A stretch of 64,000 bases of DNA from Haliscomenobacter sp. GTDB taxonomy: Bacteria > Bacteroidota > Bacteroidia > Chitinophagales > Saprospiraceae. The position numbers were made by a program, and so were the translations under genes. Of this stretch, positions 44,844 through 55,465 are shown one piece after another. The stretch is from positions 1 through 64,000 of the forward strand of contig NZ_JADKCX010000019.1 of NCBI RefSeq assembly GCF_016718685.1, written 5' to 3'. The notes below the pieces were generated by a model. The model did no database searches. It worked only from the letters and a program-made list of their open reading frames with translations, and was not told where the DNA came from. Positions within the stretch are counted from its first letter, which is position 1; the number at the start of each line of letters is the position of its first letter.

Positions 44844-45642
44844 AATGCGAAGCCTAGGAATAAACATCAATACAAACGTAAATGGGCTGATGGTCAGTTA
44901 CAACGATGAGGGGCCAGCTGAAGCTCCAGTCGTCCTGTTTATCCATGGATTTCCTTTAAATAAGTCCATGTGGATGCTCAGTTAGCACTAAAGCCTACTT
45001 ATCGGGTTGCGTGACGTACGAGGGCATGGAAATTGAAGCGGGAACCGAGGATTTTCGATTGAGCTTTTTGTTGAAGACCTGCTTGGATTCATGGATACCC
45101 TGCAACTTGGATTTTTGCGGGTTGTCTATGGGCGGATATATTGCCTTAAGCGCTATTGAAAACACCCGGAACGTTTTATGTTAGTTTAAGCGATAAATGC
45201 CTAGGATACCCCGGGCAATAGCAAAAGAATGGCGGCAATTGAAAGCATTCGGGAAAAAGGAGCGGAATTGTATGTTGAGCAAAGCATTCAAAACCTTTTT
45301 GCTGCAGCATCTTTTGACACCAAACCAATGGAAATAGGCAGCGTAAAGGAAATGATGAACAAAACCACTGCACAATCTATGTGCAATACCTTGCATGCTT
45401 TGTCGGTGCGCAGAGAAACCTGTAGCAAGTTATCGGAGCTAACCATGCCTATTCTAATTTTAGTGGGAAAAGAAGATAAAATCACTCCGCCCAAAGTAGC
45501 TGGTTTGATGCTTGACAAAACCCAGCATTCTACTTTGGTCATTGTAGAACATGCTGGCCATTTGGCCATATAGAACCCCGCCCAATTCAATCAACAACTG
45601 ATGAATTTTATGGATCGATACTTTCCAATTGACATGCACTGA
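44844..45642 (+). pseudogene. Alpha/beta hydrolase, frameshifted
   Basis: The beginning reads NINTNVNGLMVSYNDEGPAEAPVVLFIHGFPLNKSMWM (oxyanion HG motif), the middle is broken, and 45229-45573 carries the end (KLSELTMPILILVGKEDKITPPKVAGLMLDKTQHSTLVIVEHAGHLA) with the catalytic His in AGHLA. The nucleophile region is in the damaged part (near 45110-45170, DFCGLSMGGYIALS readable across frames). It would hydrolyse a small ester or amide. At least four indels. The end of the frame overlaps nothing; the next gene starts 12 bases later. Confidence 0.7.
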
Positions 45643-45654
45643 TGATTTTTCGTT

Positions 45655-47227
45655 ATGTTGCTAAATAATTTGTTGCTCATCATTATCCTGTTGATGGTTG
45701 TTTCCCTTTTTTCGATGTTGAGCGAAAAGTTGCGGATTTCCTATCCGATTTTTTTAGTGATCTGTGGCTTGTTTATCGGGTTTATCCCCCACGTATTGGA
45801 CATCACCCTGAAGCCCGATTTGGTATTCCTTTTTACCCCCATTGCTTTATGCCGGCCTGGAATACCGAAGATTTTTGGCACGCCGCTCGATCAGCTTACT
45901 GGCCCTGGGTTTGGTCATTTTTACCTCTTGTGCGGTAGCCATCGTTTCACATATGCTGATTCCCGGGTTTTCATTGGCCTTGGGCTTTTTGTTGGGTGGA
46001 ATTATTTCACCACCCGATGCCATTGCCGCTACCTCGGTCTTGCAAAAATTAAAAATCCCCAAACGGGTAGTCAGCATTTTAGAAGGAGAAAGCCTGGTCA
46101 ATGATGCCGCGAGTTTAATTGTTTTTCGCTTGCCCTGGCGGCAGTTTTGACCCATAAATTTGTATTGCTGGAAGCTGGAATTGATTTTGTTGTCGTGGTC
46201 ACCGCTGGAATTTTGATCGGTCTGGCCATTGCTTTTTTATCTATGCCTTTCACCGATTTTTACCCACCACGTCAAGCATCGATACCGCCATTACTTTGAT
46301 TGCGCCCTATCTGATGTATGTGACTGCCGAGCATTTTCACTTTTCAGGGGTATTGGCTGTTGTGAGTGGGGGACTTTTTTTAAGCTCGCGTTCTACCGAA
46401 GTATTTTCATTTAGCACCCGATTGCAATCACAGGGCGTGTGGGATACCCTGGTATTTCTGCTCAACGGGGTGGTTTTTGTCTTGATTGGCCTACAACTTC
46501 CCCTGATCTTAAAAAGTCTGGATCCTGGAACCATCACCCATGCCATTTATTATGGAGTCATCATCAGTTTTGTGACCATTTTGGTGCGCATCATCTGGGT
46601 TTTCCCGGCAGCGTATTTGCCCAGACTGCTCAGTAAAAAAATTAAAACCAACGAATCTTATCCCGGCTGGAAGTCGGTTTTTCTCATTGCCTGGAGCGGC
46701 ATGCGCGGCGTAGTGTCGCTGGCTGCAGCGCTATCCATACCCCTCACTTTGAGTTCTGGCGAAGCCTTTCCGCAGCGGAACCTTATTTTGTTCATTTCCT
46801 TTATCGTCATCCCGTGCACGCTGGTGTTACAGGGTTTGAGTTTACCTTTTTGGTAAGCAAATTGGACTTGAAATCAAAGATAATGAAACGGAGCAGGAAT
46901 TGGAAATACAAATGCATCTGGTATCAAGTGTTTTGGCCTACATCAATACCCGTTATGCCCAGGAAACAGAAACCGACAATGCTTTTCGCATGCTAAAGAA
47001 ACGCTATGAACATTTGCAGAAGACCCAAAAAAAAGCAATTGCACATTGAAGATGATATGCCTTCCTATATCTCGGCTTACCGTACCGCATTATTGGAATT
47101 GGTAGAGGTACGGCGAAAAGCTTTGGAAGAAATGAATGGAGAAAAAAAATACCCCGAAGAACTGATCCGCAGGCTGGAAAAAGTCATCGACCACGAGGAA
47201 GAGGGTTTGAGTATGCAATTAAAATAA
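45655..47227 (+). pseudogene. CPA1 Na+/H+ antiporter, frameshifted
   Basis: Helices are readable across frames: LLLIIILLMVVSLFSMLSEKLRISYPIFLVICGLFIG, then LYAGLEYRRFLARRSISLLALGL, ISPPDAIAATSVLQKLKIPKRVVSILEGESLVNDAASLI (the conserved P-D-A and EGES-NDA motifs with ion-binding acids), YVTAEHFHFSGVLAVVSGGLFL, AWSGMRGVVSLAAALSIP, and a cytoplasmic tail (LEEMNGEKKYPEELIRRLEKVIDHEEE). It exchanges Na+ or K+ for protons at the inner membrane. Breaks near 45840, 46135, 46235, 46855 and 47010. The intact stretches are well conserved, so it was functional recently or is mis-sequenced. Confidence 0.8.
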
Positions 47228-47286
47228 TGTGTGAATTATGTAACTCTTCCTACTGATCGTGTAACGCTTTACTTGATTAAGAACAC

Positions 47287-47294
47287 TACCTTTG
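47287..47294 (+). promoter_or_regulatory. Possible -7 element before the glycosyltransferase
   Basis: TACCTTTG matches the TAnnTTTG box. The upstream TTTG element is poor (TTTACTTG at 47268-47275 is too close), so only this half is supported. Confidence 0.35.
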
Positions 47295-47369
47295 CGTTGT
47301 AATGTGTAATAATTGAGCAATGAAAATTTTACATATTACTCAAGCTCTAAAAATAAATTATTGCATACT

Positions 47370-48512
47370 ATGGTCCTTGAAAAAAAAACCACGATGCAGC
47401 TCGTTTGCTTTTCCCATTTGTCATGGAAATTTGTATACCAGCGCCCACAGCATCTCTTAAGCCGCTTTACCAAAGATTATGCTGTTTATTATATTGAAGA
47501 GTTTATCTATAGTACAGAAGAAGACGGATACTCTATAAACATTACCAATGAAAATGTTACCGTGATTGTGCCCCATCTGTGCAACAGCATTCAAGAAGTA
47601 CGGAATGAAACCAAAAGAAAAGAAATTGTTCTAAAAAATCTTTTCAAAGAGCATTCCATACAATCATACATCTTTTGGTACTACACGCCAATGGCCCTTG
47701 CCTTTACGGCTAATTTTAAGCCCATAGCTACCGTATATGACTGTATGGATGAATTAAGTGCTTTTAAATTTGCACCACCGGAGATAAAAATATTTGAACA
47801 GGAATTATTTAAAAAAGCGAATGTTGTTTTTACGGGTGGTAACAACTTGTATAAGGCAAAGAAGGCGCAGCATCACAATATTCATTCTTTTCCCAGCAGT
47901 ATTGATAAAGCACATTTTAAAGCAGCCAGGGACAACAACAATGAAGTTGCAGACCAGTCAGCTATACCCCATCCCCGTTTAGGATTCTATGGGGTAATCG
48001 ATGAACGTTTTGATATTGATTTAATCAAGCAGGCAGCAGATGCCCAACCGGACTGGCATTTTGTTTTAGTAGGGCCAATTATAAAAATTGATGCATCCAC
48101 TTTACCTAAAAATAAAAATATCCATTATCTCGGTCCTAAAACTTACGAGGAGTTGCCATCCTACCTCAGTGGCTGGGACATAGCATTGATTCCCTTTGCC
48201 ATCAACGAATCTACCCGGTACATCAGCCCTACCAAAACACCGGAATACCTTGCCGGGGGAAAGCCGGTAATTTCTACCGCCATAACCGATGTCATAAACC
48301 CTTATTTTGAATTAGGATTAGTGCATATTGTACAAAATGCAGAAGACCTGGTACAAATGGCAACATCCGAATTAAATATTACCGACAAGCGTGAATGGCT
48401 AACCAAAGTAGACGAATATCTCAGTACCATATCATGGGATGCCACCTGGGAAAGGATGGATGAGTTGATGCAAAATGAAATTGAGAGAGAATCAAAATTT
48501 ACTAACCAATAA
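47370..48512 (+). CDS. Glycosyltransferase (GT-B type, glycan cluster)
   Basis: 380 residues from the ATG at 47370; a second ATG at 47394 (MQLVCFSHLSWKFVYQRPQHLLSRF) is the more typical beginning. GT-B fold: N-terminal part with LVCFSHLSWKFVYQRPQHL, C-terminal half with HPRLGFYGVIDERFDIDLIKQAADAQPDWHFVLVGPIIKID, NIHYLGPKTYEELPSYLSGWDIALIPFAINESTRYISPTKTPEYLAGGKPVIST, the Glu-rich nucleotide-sugar site. It likely adds a sugar to a surface or secreted glycan. First of four genes with UDP-galactopyranose mutase and two GH1-like proteins; all lie in an AT-richer stretch. Intact. Confidence 0.85.
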   Translation: MVLEKKTTMQLVCFSHLSWKFVYQRPQHLLSRFTKDYAVYYIEEFIYSTEEDGYSINITNENVTVIVPHLCNSIQEVRNETKRKEIVLKNLFKEHSIQSYIFWYYTPMALAFTANFKPIATVYDCMDELSAFKFAPPEIKIFEQELFKKANVVFTGGNNLYKAKKAQHHNIHSFPSSIDKAHFKAARDNNNEVADQSAIPHPRLGFYGVIDERFDIDLIKQAADAQPDWHFVLVGPIIKIDASTLPKNKNIHYLGPKTYEELPSYLSGWDIALIPFAINESTRYISPTKTPEYLAGGKPVISTAITDVINPYFELGLVHIVQNAEDLVQMATSELNITDKREWLTKVDEYLSTISWDATWERMDELMQNEIERESKFTNQ

Positions 48513-48517
48513 AATCA

Positions 48518-49673
48518 ATGAATATGTATGATTATTTAATCGTGGGAGCAGGACTGGCAGGGGGGGTTTTGGCAGAACGGTTGGCATCAAAGCCAATAAA
48601 AAGTCTTATTGATCGATAAGAGAAATCATATTGGTGGAAACACATTTGATTATTATAACAGCGATGGTATTTTGGTTCATAAATACGGCCCTCATATTTT
48701 TCATACCAATAGCAAAGAAGTTTTCGATTACCTCGGCAACTTTACGGAATGGCGGCCTTATGAACACCACGTATTGGCAAGTGTGGATGGGCAGTTGGTA
48801 CCCATACCCATCAACCAAAATACCGTCAATTCATTGTATGGGTTAAATCTTTCCCAGCAGCAGGTGCAAGATTTTTTTAATTCAAAAGCAGAAAAAAAAG
48901 ACCAGATCCTTACATCAGAAGATGTGGTGGTAAATGCAGTAGGCCGGGAATTGTACGAGAAATTTTTTAAGCATTATACGGTTAAACAATGGGCGCTGGA
49001 TCCGTCTGAACTGGATGCCTCAGTAACGGCAAGGGTACCTACCCGCACCAATAAAGACAACCGGTATTTTACGGATAGCTATCAGGCAATGCCCCTGCAT
49101 GGGTACACCAATATGTTTCACCGCTTATTGGATCATCCCAATATACATATCATGCTCAACACGGATTATAAAGATCTGGTTGATGAAATCAAATTTAAGA
49201 CTTTAATTTATTCCGGGCCTATTGATGCCTATTTTGATTTTTGTTTCGGAAAGCTTCCTTACCGCTCCATCAATTTTAAAAGCCAAACGATAGACAGTGA
49301 AAATTATCAGCCGACAGGAACAGTCAATTATCCAATGAGCCAGGCCTATACCCGGATCACTGAGTTTAAACATCTGACGGGGCAAAAGCATGAGAAAACT
49401 TCCATTGTATTTGAATACCCTACCGCAGAAGGCGATCCCTACTACCCCATACCACGAAAAGAAAATATGGAGATATACAATCAGTATAAAACATTGGCTG
49501 TATCAGAACCCAATACGTTTTTCACAGGGCGGTTGGGCACCTACAAATATTATAATATGGACCAGGTAATTGCACAATCACTGACCTTGTTTAAAAAAAT
49601 AATGCAGACAGAACAACTCCATAATAAGCATGAACCCATCAAATCATCAAACGGCACGACGCAGCTTAGTTAG
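48518..49673 (+). pseudogene. glf: UDP-galactopyranose mutase, one frameshift near the N-terminus
   Basis: From 48518 MNMYDYLIVGAGLAGGVLAERLAS (FAD GxGxxG motif), then a frame change near 48595 to VLLIDKRNHIGGNTFDYYNSDGILVHKYGPHIFHTNSKEVFDYL, and the rest is intact: FKHYTVKQWALDPSELDASVTARVPTRTNKDNRYFTD, QAMPLHGYTNMFHRLL, YSGPIDAYFDFCFGKLPYRSINF and FFTGRLGTYKYYNMDQVI, with the Arg residues that hold UDP-Gal. The enzyme converts UDP-galactopyranose to UDP-galactofuranose. Its presence implies a galactofuranose-containing glycan. It starts five bases after the glycosyltransferase, so they share an operon. Confidence 0.88.
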
Positions 49674-49687
49674 AACTTAAAAAAACC

Positions 49688-50752
49688 ATGAATAACGCTA
49701 ATCCATTTCATTCTTTTTGGATGGCTGGTTATGAATGTGCCGACCAATTAAATGCTTTTGGCATTAGGGTTGACCTGATTAACGCAACCGGCCACCTTCA
49801 CTTAATTGACACCGACTATAAAAACCTTGCTCCATTTAAAATTTCTACCGTGCGCGAAGGAATAAGATGGAGCAAGGTAGAAACAAAAGCTTATCAATAC
49901 GACTGGTCTGTGGTCGGTAATATGATCCAAAGTGGCAAGGCCAACAACATCCAGCAAGTTTGGGATTTATGCCATTTTGGATACCCGGATGACTTAACCC
50001 CTTTGCATCCCCAATTCACCAATCGGTTTGTAGCATTGTGTACCGCCTTTGTACAATTTTATCGAAGCATTGATCCCACCTCAACTTTAATTGTTACGCC
50101 AATCAATGAAGTAAGCTTTTTATCCTGGTTAGGAGGAGATGCAAGGGGCACCTCACCTTACTGCACCAACCAAGGTTGGGAGGTGAAGTATAATTTAATG
50201 AAAGCTTACATCAAAGGAATTGACGCCCTGAAAGCAGCTGATCCATCTGTGCGTATTCTAACTACGGAGCCTTTAATAAATATTGTGCCGAGTTATGCTG
50301 CAACAAGTGAAGAAATAGAACATGCCGCAGCATTACATGAAGCTCAATTTCAGGTGACAGAAATTTTGTCTGGCAGGATGTGTCCTGAGCTAGGGGGTAG
50401 CGCAGATTACCTCGATATATTGGGCTATAATTTTTATTACAACAATCAATGGACATCAGCACCACATGAATTCTTGGATTGGAAAATAGGCGAGGCAAAT
50501 CCGAAATTTATTCCTCTGCATCAATTGCTGATTTCAGCGTTCAAAAAATACAATCGCCCCTTTGCACTCACCGAAACAAGCCACCCCAAAGAAGACCGGC
50601 CATTGTGGATTAAAATGATTGAAGCCGAATCACAAAAATTGTTACAAGCCGAGCTCCCTTTTTGGGGCATTTGCTGGTATCCGATGGTCAACCGGCCCGA
50701 TTGGGATTATTTACATGATTGGCACTATGCCGGAATTTGGGATGACGTCTAG
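49688..50752 (+). CDS. GH1-superfamily protein A (possible end truncated by frameshift)
   Basis: 354 residues. A TIM-barrel protein of the GH1 superfamily: IRWSKVETKAYQYDWSVVGNMI, WDLCHFGYPDDLTPLHPQFTNRFV, the acid/base motif TPINEVSF (Glu141), IRILTTEPLI-like strand, and the nucleophile strand FALTETSHPKEDRP (Glu near 299). Such proteins usually cleave beta-glycosides; no signal peptide, so it may act in the cytoplasm on sugar-nucleotide products or lipid-linked glycan. The open frame stops at GIWDDV, but the sequence LEQDSASKRALHVPSAE appears downstream in another frame, so the C-terminus is probably lost through an indel near 50752. It is 15 bases after glf. Confidence 0.75.
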   Translation: MNNANPFHSFWMAGYECADQLNAFGIRVDLINATGHLHLIDTDYKNLAPFKISTVREGIRWSKVETKAYQYDWSVVGNMIQSGKANNIQQVWDLCHFGYPDDLTPLHPQFTNRFVALCTAFVQFYRSIDPTSTLIVTPINEVSFLSWLGGDARGTSPYCTNQGWEVKYNLMKAYIKGIDALKAADPSVRILTTEPLINIVPSYAATSEEIEHAAALHEAQFQVTEILSGRMCPELGGSADYLDILGYNFYYNNQWTSAPHEFLDWKIGEANPKFIPLHQLLISAFKKYNRPFALTETSHPKEDRPLWIKMIEAESQKLLQAELPFWGICWYPMVNRPDWDYLHDWHYAGIWDDV

Positions 50753-50920
50753 AACAAGATTCTGCCAGTAAGAGCTTTGCACGTACCAAGTGCAGAAGGC
50801 CGGGGGGGGGCCCGGCCCCGGGGGCCCAAAGGTTGTTTCCTCCCCGCCGCTTGGTTTTGCATGACAAAAGCACTCTGATTAAGCACTCTTAAGGCTAACC
50901 AACTCGGTATAAAATACAAC
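50753..50920. other. Short interval with a G/C homopolymer block
   Basis: Continues the lost tail of protein A in a shifted frame up to about 50800 and then holds a run of G10, C and G tracts (about 50801-50832). No other gene. The block resembles 19350-19410 in composition and interrupts an otherwise AT-rich region. Confidence 0.5.
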
Positions 50921-52126
50921 ATGCACGGAAGTAAATTCATGTTTGCCACTGGAATTGAAAATAGCTATCCCACTATTTTGTTGCCTGATGGTACTACCAA
51001 GCGGGTAGATGAAATGGAGAAAACAGGGCATTACCTCCATTGGGAAAAAGATTTCGATTTGGTGAAAGAAATGGGGATAGAATTTTTGCGCTATGGCCCA
51101 CCTTACTACAAAACCCATACCGCACCTGGTACGTTTGACTGGTCTTTACGGATGTTACTTTTAACCGGCTGAAGGAAATGGGGATCACACCATTGGTTGA
51201 CCTCTGTCATTTCGGGGTGCCGGATTGGTTAGGGAATTTTCAAAATCCAGATTTCCCTTATTATTTTGCTGAGTATGCAGCTGCTTTTGCCACCCGGTTT
51301 CCTAACTGCAGTTTTACACGCCGATTAATGAAATATTTATAGCTGCTATGTTTTCTGCACAATATGGCTGGTGGAACGAAAAGCTGAGTTCTGATAAGGC
51401 TTTTGTATCAGCATTAAAAAATCTATCCAAAGCAAATGTGATGGCCATGCATGCCATTTTAAAAATACAACCGGACGCAACGTTTATCCAAAGTGAATCC
51501 ACAGAATATTTTCATGCTACTGAACCAAAAGCATTACCGCTTGCCCGTTTTCTAAATCAAAAGAGATTTCTGTCACTCGACCTTACCTATGGTTTCCCCC
51601 TCGATGTTACCATGTATGAATACTTGCTGCAAAATGGGATGACTAAAAGCGAATACAATTGGTTTACCCAAAACCAGGTAAAAGCAAGGTGTATCATGGG
51701 AAATGATTATTATGTAACCAATGAGCACCTGGTGCACCCGGATGGACATACCCAAGCATCGGGAGAGATATTTGGGTACTATGTGTTAACCAATCAGTAT
51801 TACAACAGGTACAAATTACCCATCATGCATACCGAAACAAATATAAGAATGCCCGCGTGTAAGAGTGGCTGTTAAAACAGTGGGCTAACCTGCACCGGCT
51901 GAAGCAAGATGGAGTGCCGATTATAGGCTTTACCTGGTATAGTTTGCTGCATCAGGTTGATTGGGATTCTGCACTGAGGAATGATGCAGGAAACATCAAT
52001 GAACTGGGTTTGTACGACTTAGATCGAAACATCATGCCAGTGGGCGTAGCCTATAAACATTTGATCAAAGAATGGAAAGACATCCTCTTGGAAGAAAGTT
52101 ATGGACTGCTATTTCAGCACCATTGA
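50921..52126 (+). pseudogene. GH1-superfamily protein B, frameshifted
   Basis: Same superfamily as protein A but only distantly alike: MFATGIENSYPTILLPDGTTKRVDEMEKTGHYLHWEKDFDLVKEMGIEFLRYGPPYYKTH, DLCHFGVPDWLGNFQNPDFPYYFAEYAAAF, then after a frame change the acid/base motif TPINEIFIAAMFSAQYGWWNEKL, DLTYGFPLDVTMYEYLLQNGMTKSEY, the nucleophile region IMHTETNI, and VPIIGFTWYSLLHQVDWDSALRNDAGNINELGLYDLDRNIMPVG. Breaks near 51140, 51310 and 51860. The pair A and B following glf and a glycosyltransferase suggests trimming or transfer steps on a galactofuranose glycan; this is inference. Confidence 0.7.
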
Positions 52127-52681
52127 CTTTATGCCAGAGCTCACCGCAAGTGAGCTTCTGCTAATCTGGCACCTGAAGAAAATGGTATCTTCTTTGATGA
52201 TGTCAGCCGTATAATGGGAGAATAAGTCTCGAGCGTGTCTTCCGGTCTGTATTGACTCTAGAGGGTTGATCATTAATGGGGGGGCTCTTTAAAAGGCTGG
52301 TCTGTCGCGTAACGCGATTCACTTTGCAGTGTCTTTTTTTAATGCTAGTTTAAAAAATTTTTTTGTTTAAAAATTTTTGATTGGGGGTGTTGATTTCGAA
52401 TGGAAAAAATTCACACTTTCCCAAGGGTATAACTACTTGCACAAAAATAATACAATTGCCATTTAAGATATTAAACAATTGTTGGTTTATGTTACCCTTA
52501 AAGATTATGTGGAAGAACATAAATTGCTCAGTAGTCGGATCTACAAGTTCTTGAAGGTTTTGATCCGGGCTTTATCCTGTATGATTATGTAATAGTTTCT
52601 CACAATCATGTAACACTTCGTAGTGTTTGGAGGCCAACCTTAACACGTATGAATTTTTACCGTAACGTGAATGAGCGAATT
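52127..52681. other. Gene-poor, damaged stretch before norB
   Basis: About 550 bases in which I can read only fragments, such as LLSSRIYKFLKVLIRALSC near 52520-52580 without a recognisable family. It includes a G8 run near 52279 and T-rich tracts (52335-52380). Nothing supports a gene, promoter or RNA here. Confidence 0.4.
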
Positions 52682-54883
52682 ATGAAATCAGAGAAAAACT
52701 TTGGATTGCATTTACCCTCGTTATGGAGTGTTTCATTGCTGTTTTTAATTTAATACGGATATGAAATTTATCAACAAGCGCCTGTACCCGCAAAGGTGGT
52801 CACTACTGATAGTGAAGTTCTGTTTTCCGGGCAGGACATAAAGAAGGGCAAATATTTGGCAAAGCATGGGCGGACAAGAGGGGGGGTAGAGTATGGGGGC
52901 ATGGAGCTTATTTGGCTCCGACTGGACTGCTGATTGGCTGCATCCGGGAGGCCAGAATTATGCTAAACAAATATTCAACAACAGACTTCAACCAGCGTTT
53001 TGACAAAATCAATAGTGAACAAAAAAGCATTGGAGCAACGACTGCAAATGAAGTGCGAAAAGAAACACTTTCAGACCCAAACACTTACTGTTTCCCCTTT
53101 AAGAAAAAAGCCATTGCCCATTTAACCACTATTACTCGGCATTGTACACTGTTGTACGGAGTTGGATCAACTTCCGGTCTGATTATCACCATTCCAAGAA
53201 ATGCCGTAAAGACAGTACCCGAATGAGGCCGGATGACCAATTTCTTTTTAGGTGGCTTGGGCATGTGTAGCTGGACGGCGAGGAGAAAAAATTTCTTATA
53301 CACACAATTGGCCCACCCGATGAACAAACTAGGCAATAAACCAACGGAGACCTTATTTTGTGGACAGGCTTCAGTGTAGTGATGTTAGCGCTAGGGATCG
53401 GGATTCTAATTTTTATCGTGCTAAAACCAAAGAGGAAGAAGAAGAGGCCCTGGCTCCAATCAGAAGACCCCTTAATGCGGCAGAACTTACGCCTTCGATG
53501 AAAGCAGTTAAGAAATATTTCTGGGTAATGAATTTATTAATCCTTCTTCCAGGTGCTAATGGGCGTAGTAACCGCACACTACGGCGTAGAAATATGGCTT
53601 TTATGGTTTCCATTGTCAGATTATTTCACTTATGCTGTTCCGGAACCTGGCATGTCCGGCTTGCTATTTTGTAGTTGCTACAGCGTGGTTTGGCTGAGTT
53701 GTGTATTGGGCCATCGCTGTCGGCGTTGGTCAAAATTTTCAAAAGCTAGGTGTAAATTTTTCTTTTTGACGCACTATTGGTCATCAGTGCTGGGCTCCGT
53801 GGCCATGGCCGGTGGATGGGCTAATGCAAAGAAGGCTCCGGTTTTGTAAGCAATTTTTGTTTTGGACATCAGGGCTAGAATATGTTGACCTGGGCAGATT
53901 TTAGCAAATATTTCTATTGGTAGGATTACTGCTTTAGTTATTGTTGATGATTCATCCAATTATCCCAGTGATCAGACGAAAACCGAAGAAAAGCATTTAC
54001 CCCGATCCTGTTCCTTGTTTCCCTGTACGGCCTTGCCCCTTTTTATCCGGCAGGATTAAGTAATAGGGACGACAAGCCAATTTAGAGTTGCAGAATAATG
54101 GCGTTGGTGGGTTTGTTCTGCCTATTGGAGGTAGAAAGGATTTTAAGTATTTGCAGCGATAAAGTCGCTTCCCTTCCTTTTTTAAGTCTAGGTTTATTGC
54201 AAACCAAAGCCGCCTAAGTAGTGTGTTGTTTGCCTACCATCATCTCTTTCTAACAGGTGGTATTCTCAGGAACATTTCATCACCTGTGTTTTGCGAAGCA
54301 CCTAAGGAAGTCATAGCTCTTGGTGCAACTTTAGGCATTGGAAATAGTTCCATTGATCTTAATTGGCTTTGACTTTTCACAATTACAGACTGAGCAATGG
54401 CAACCAAAATGGCTAAAGATTACAAGTGGCCATGCCTATTTTTATCCGTTTCTTTCCTGGAATTTTCCTTGGTGCTGGTATCTTTGCGGTTTGTAATAGG
54501 CCCTGATTGCTTTGTACTATATCCGGGTTTAAGTAACGGCGGTTCACGGACATCCACTTTATTCGGGTATATGGAATGCTGGGTATTAGATTGATGCTAT
54601 TCGTATTTAAGAAGTTTGTACACAAATGTTAAAATGGAATGAAAAATTGTGGCCATTTCTTTCTGGTCGATTAACCTCGGTTTGTGGTAATGGTCTTGTA
54701 GTTGCTCCGATTAGTTTCTGCAAACAGTAGCCAGTATTAACAAAGGGGAATGTGGTATGCCCGTTCGGCTGAGTTTATGCAACTGCCACACATGTACGTC
54801 TTAAAATGGCTTCGGGTTGTAGGTGATACTGTTTTTAGCATTGGAACAGTGACACTTTGTTGGTTTGTTTTTCAGTTTAGATA
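52682..54883 (+). pseudogene. norB: Quinol-dependent nitric oxide reductase, heavily damaged
   Basis: Reading across frames gives the qNOR sequence in order: SLWSVSLLFLI, YGYEIYQQAPVPAKVVTTDSEVLFSGQDI (52740-52850), WQSMGGQ and GHGAYLAPDWTADWLH across frames (52860-52950), NKYSTTDFNQRFDKINSE, LTPSMKAVKKYFWVMNLLILL, LMGVVTAHYGVE (53555-53590), RTWHVRLAIF (53640-53670), GSVAMAGGWANAKKAPV (53795-53850), TGGI, GTFHHL-like (54255-54290), KEVIALGATL (54306-54335), ALYYIQGLN and HTALFG-like, GMLGI (54510-54600). The enzyme reduces NO to N2O with electrons from quinol. Dozens of indels and substitutions occur, far denser than in any neighbour. Either a decaying gene or an unpolished read segment. Confidence 0.75.
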
Positions 54884-54952
54884 GACCAAGTAAAAGACAG
54901 GAATCGAACTAGTTCCCTGAGGAATCACACAACAATAAAACACTACAATACC

Positions 54953-55362
54953 ATGGAAAATGATCCTTGATGCACCTACCCAACGTCCGGAGAAGACAAT
55001 CAGAGTGGTAAGGCCCCACTGGTGAGAAATGGACTAGAATAAGGTCATCGCCCAAAAATAAAGGGTGAAACAACTTGGACAAGCGACCGCAACGCGAGTT
55101 ACCATTTTCAAATCAAGAAACCATGCAATGGCTCATGGGCCTGCAAAACTTCCGAACTGAAACCGCATACATTAAATGGGATGATTAGTGTTCAAGTATT
55201 GGAAGGAAAAATAAACTTCGTTGCGGAACAACAAACATCATTGATTGAAAAGGGCAAATGATTGCATTACATGAAACTTATTACCCATAGTGTTTTTAGC
55301 ATTGATAGAAACCTTTTTTGCTTACTCTTGCGATGACCAAAAATAGAAAATTAGAAAACTAA
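54953..55362 (+). pseudogene. Cupin-domain protein remnant behind norB
   Basis: Across frames one reads FQIKKPCNGSWACK, then the jelly-roll strands GMISVQVLEGKINFVAEQQTSLIEKG and MIALHE, HSVFSI, FLLTLAMTKNRKLEN. This fits a small single-domain cupin of the type found beside nitric oxide reductase genes in Bacteroidota (from memory). Several indels and at least one stop. Function would be a metal-bound or regulatory protein in nitrosative stress; inference only. Confidence 0.5.
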
Positions 55363-55370
55363 AATTACAA

Positions 55371-55456
55371 ATGCGGATTTCCGTTGACGGATATGTTGCA
55401 GGACCAAATGGTGAAGAAGACTGGGACCTAAAGTCAGACGAAATGCATCCAACACC
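55371..55456 (+). pseudogene. N-terminal scrap of a dihydrofolate-reductase-family protein
   Basis: MRISVDGYVAGPNGEEDWDL is the usual beginning of RibD-C/DHFR-family proteins (MxISxDGxxAGPNGExDW). The frame closes after about 28 residues, just before the serine hydrolase, so only the start is left. It also removes the normal beginning of the hydrolase, suggesting a deletion or assembly joint at about 55456-55466. Confidence 0.6.
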
Positions 55457-55465
55457 TAACCACAA

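Noticed and set aside
47370..55465. A defence island or prophage in the damaged region
   Set aside because: No integrase, transposase, restriction, toxin or phage gene can be read; the recognisable content is glycan metabolism and NO reduction.
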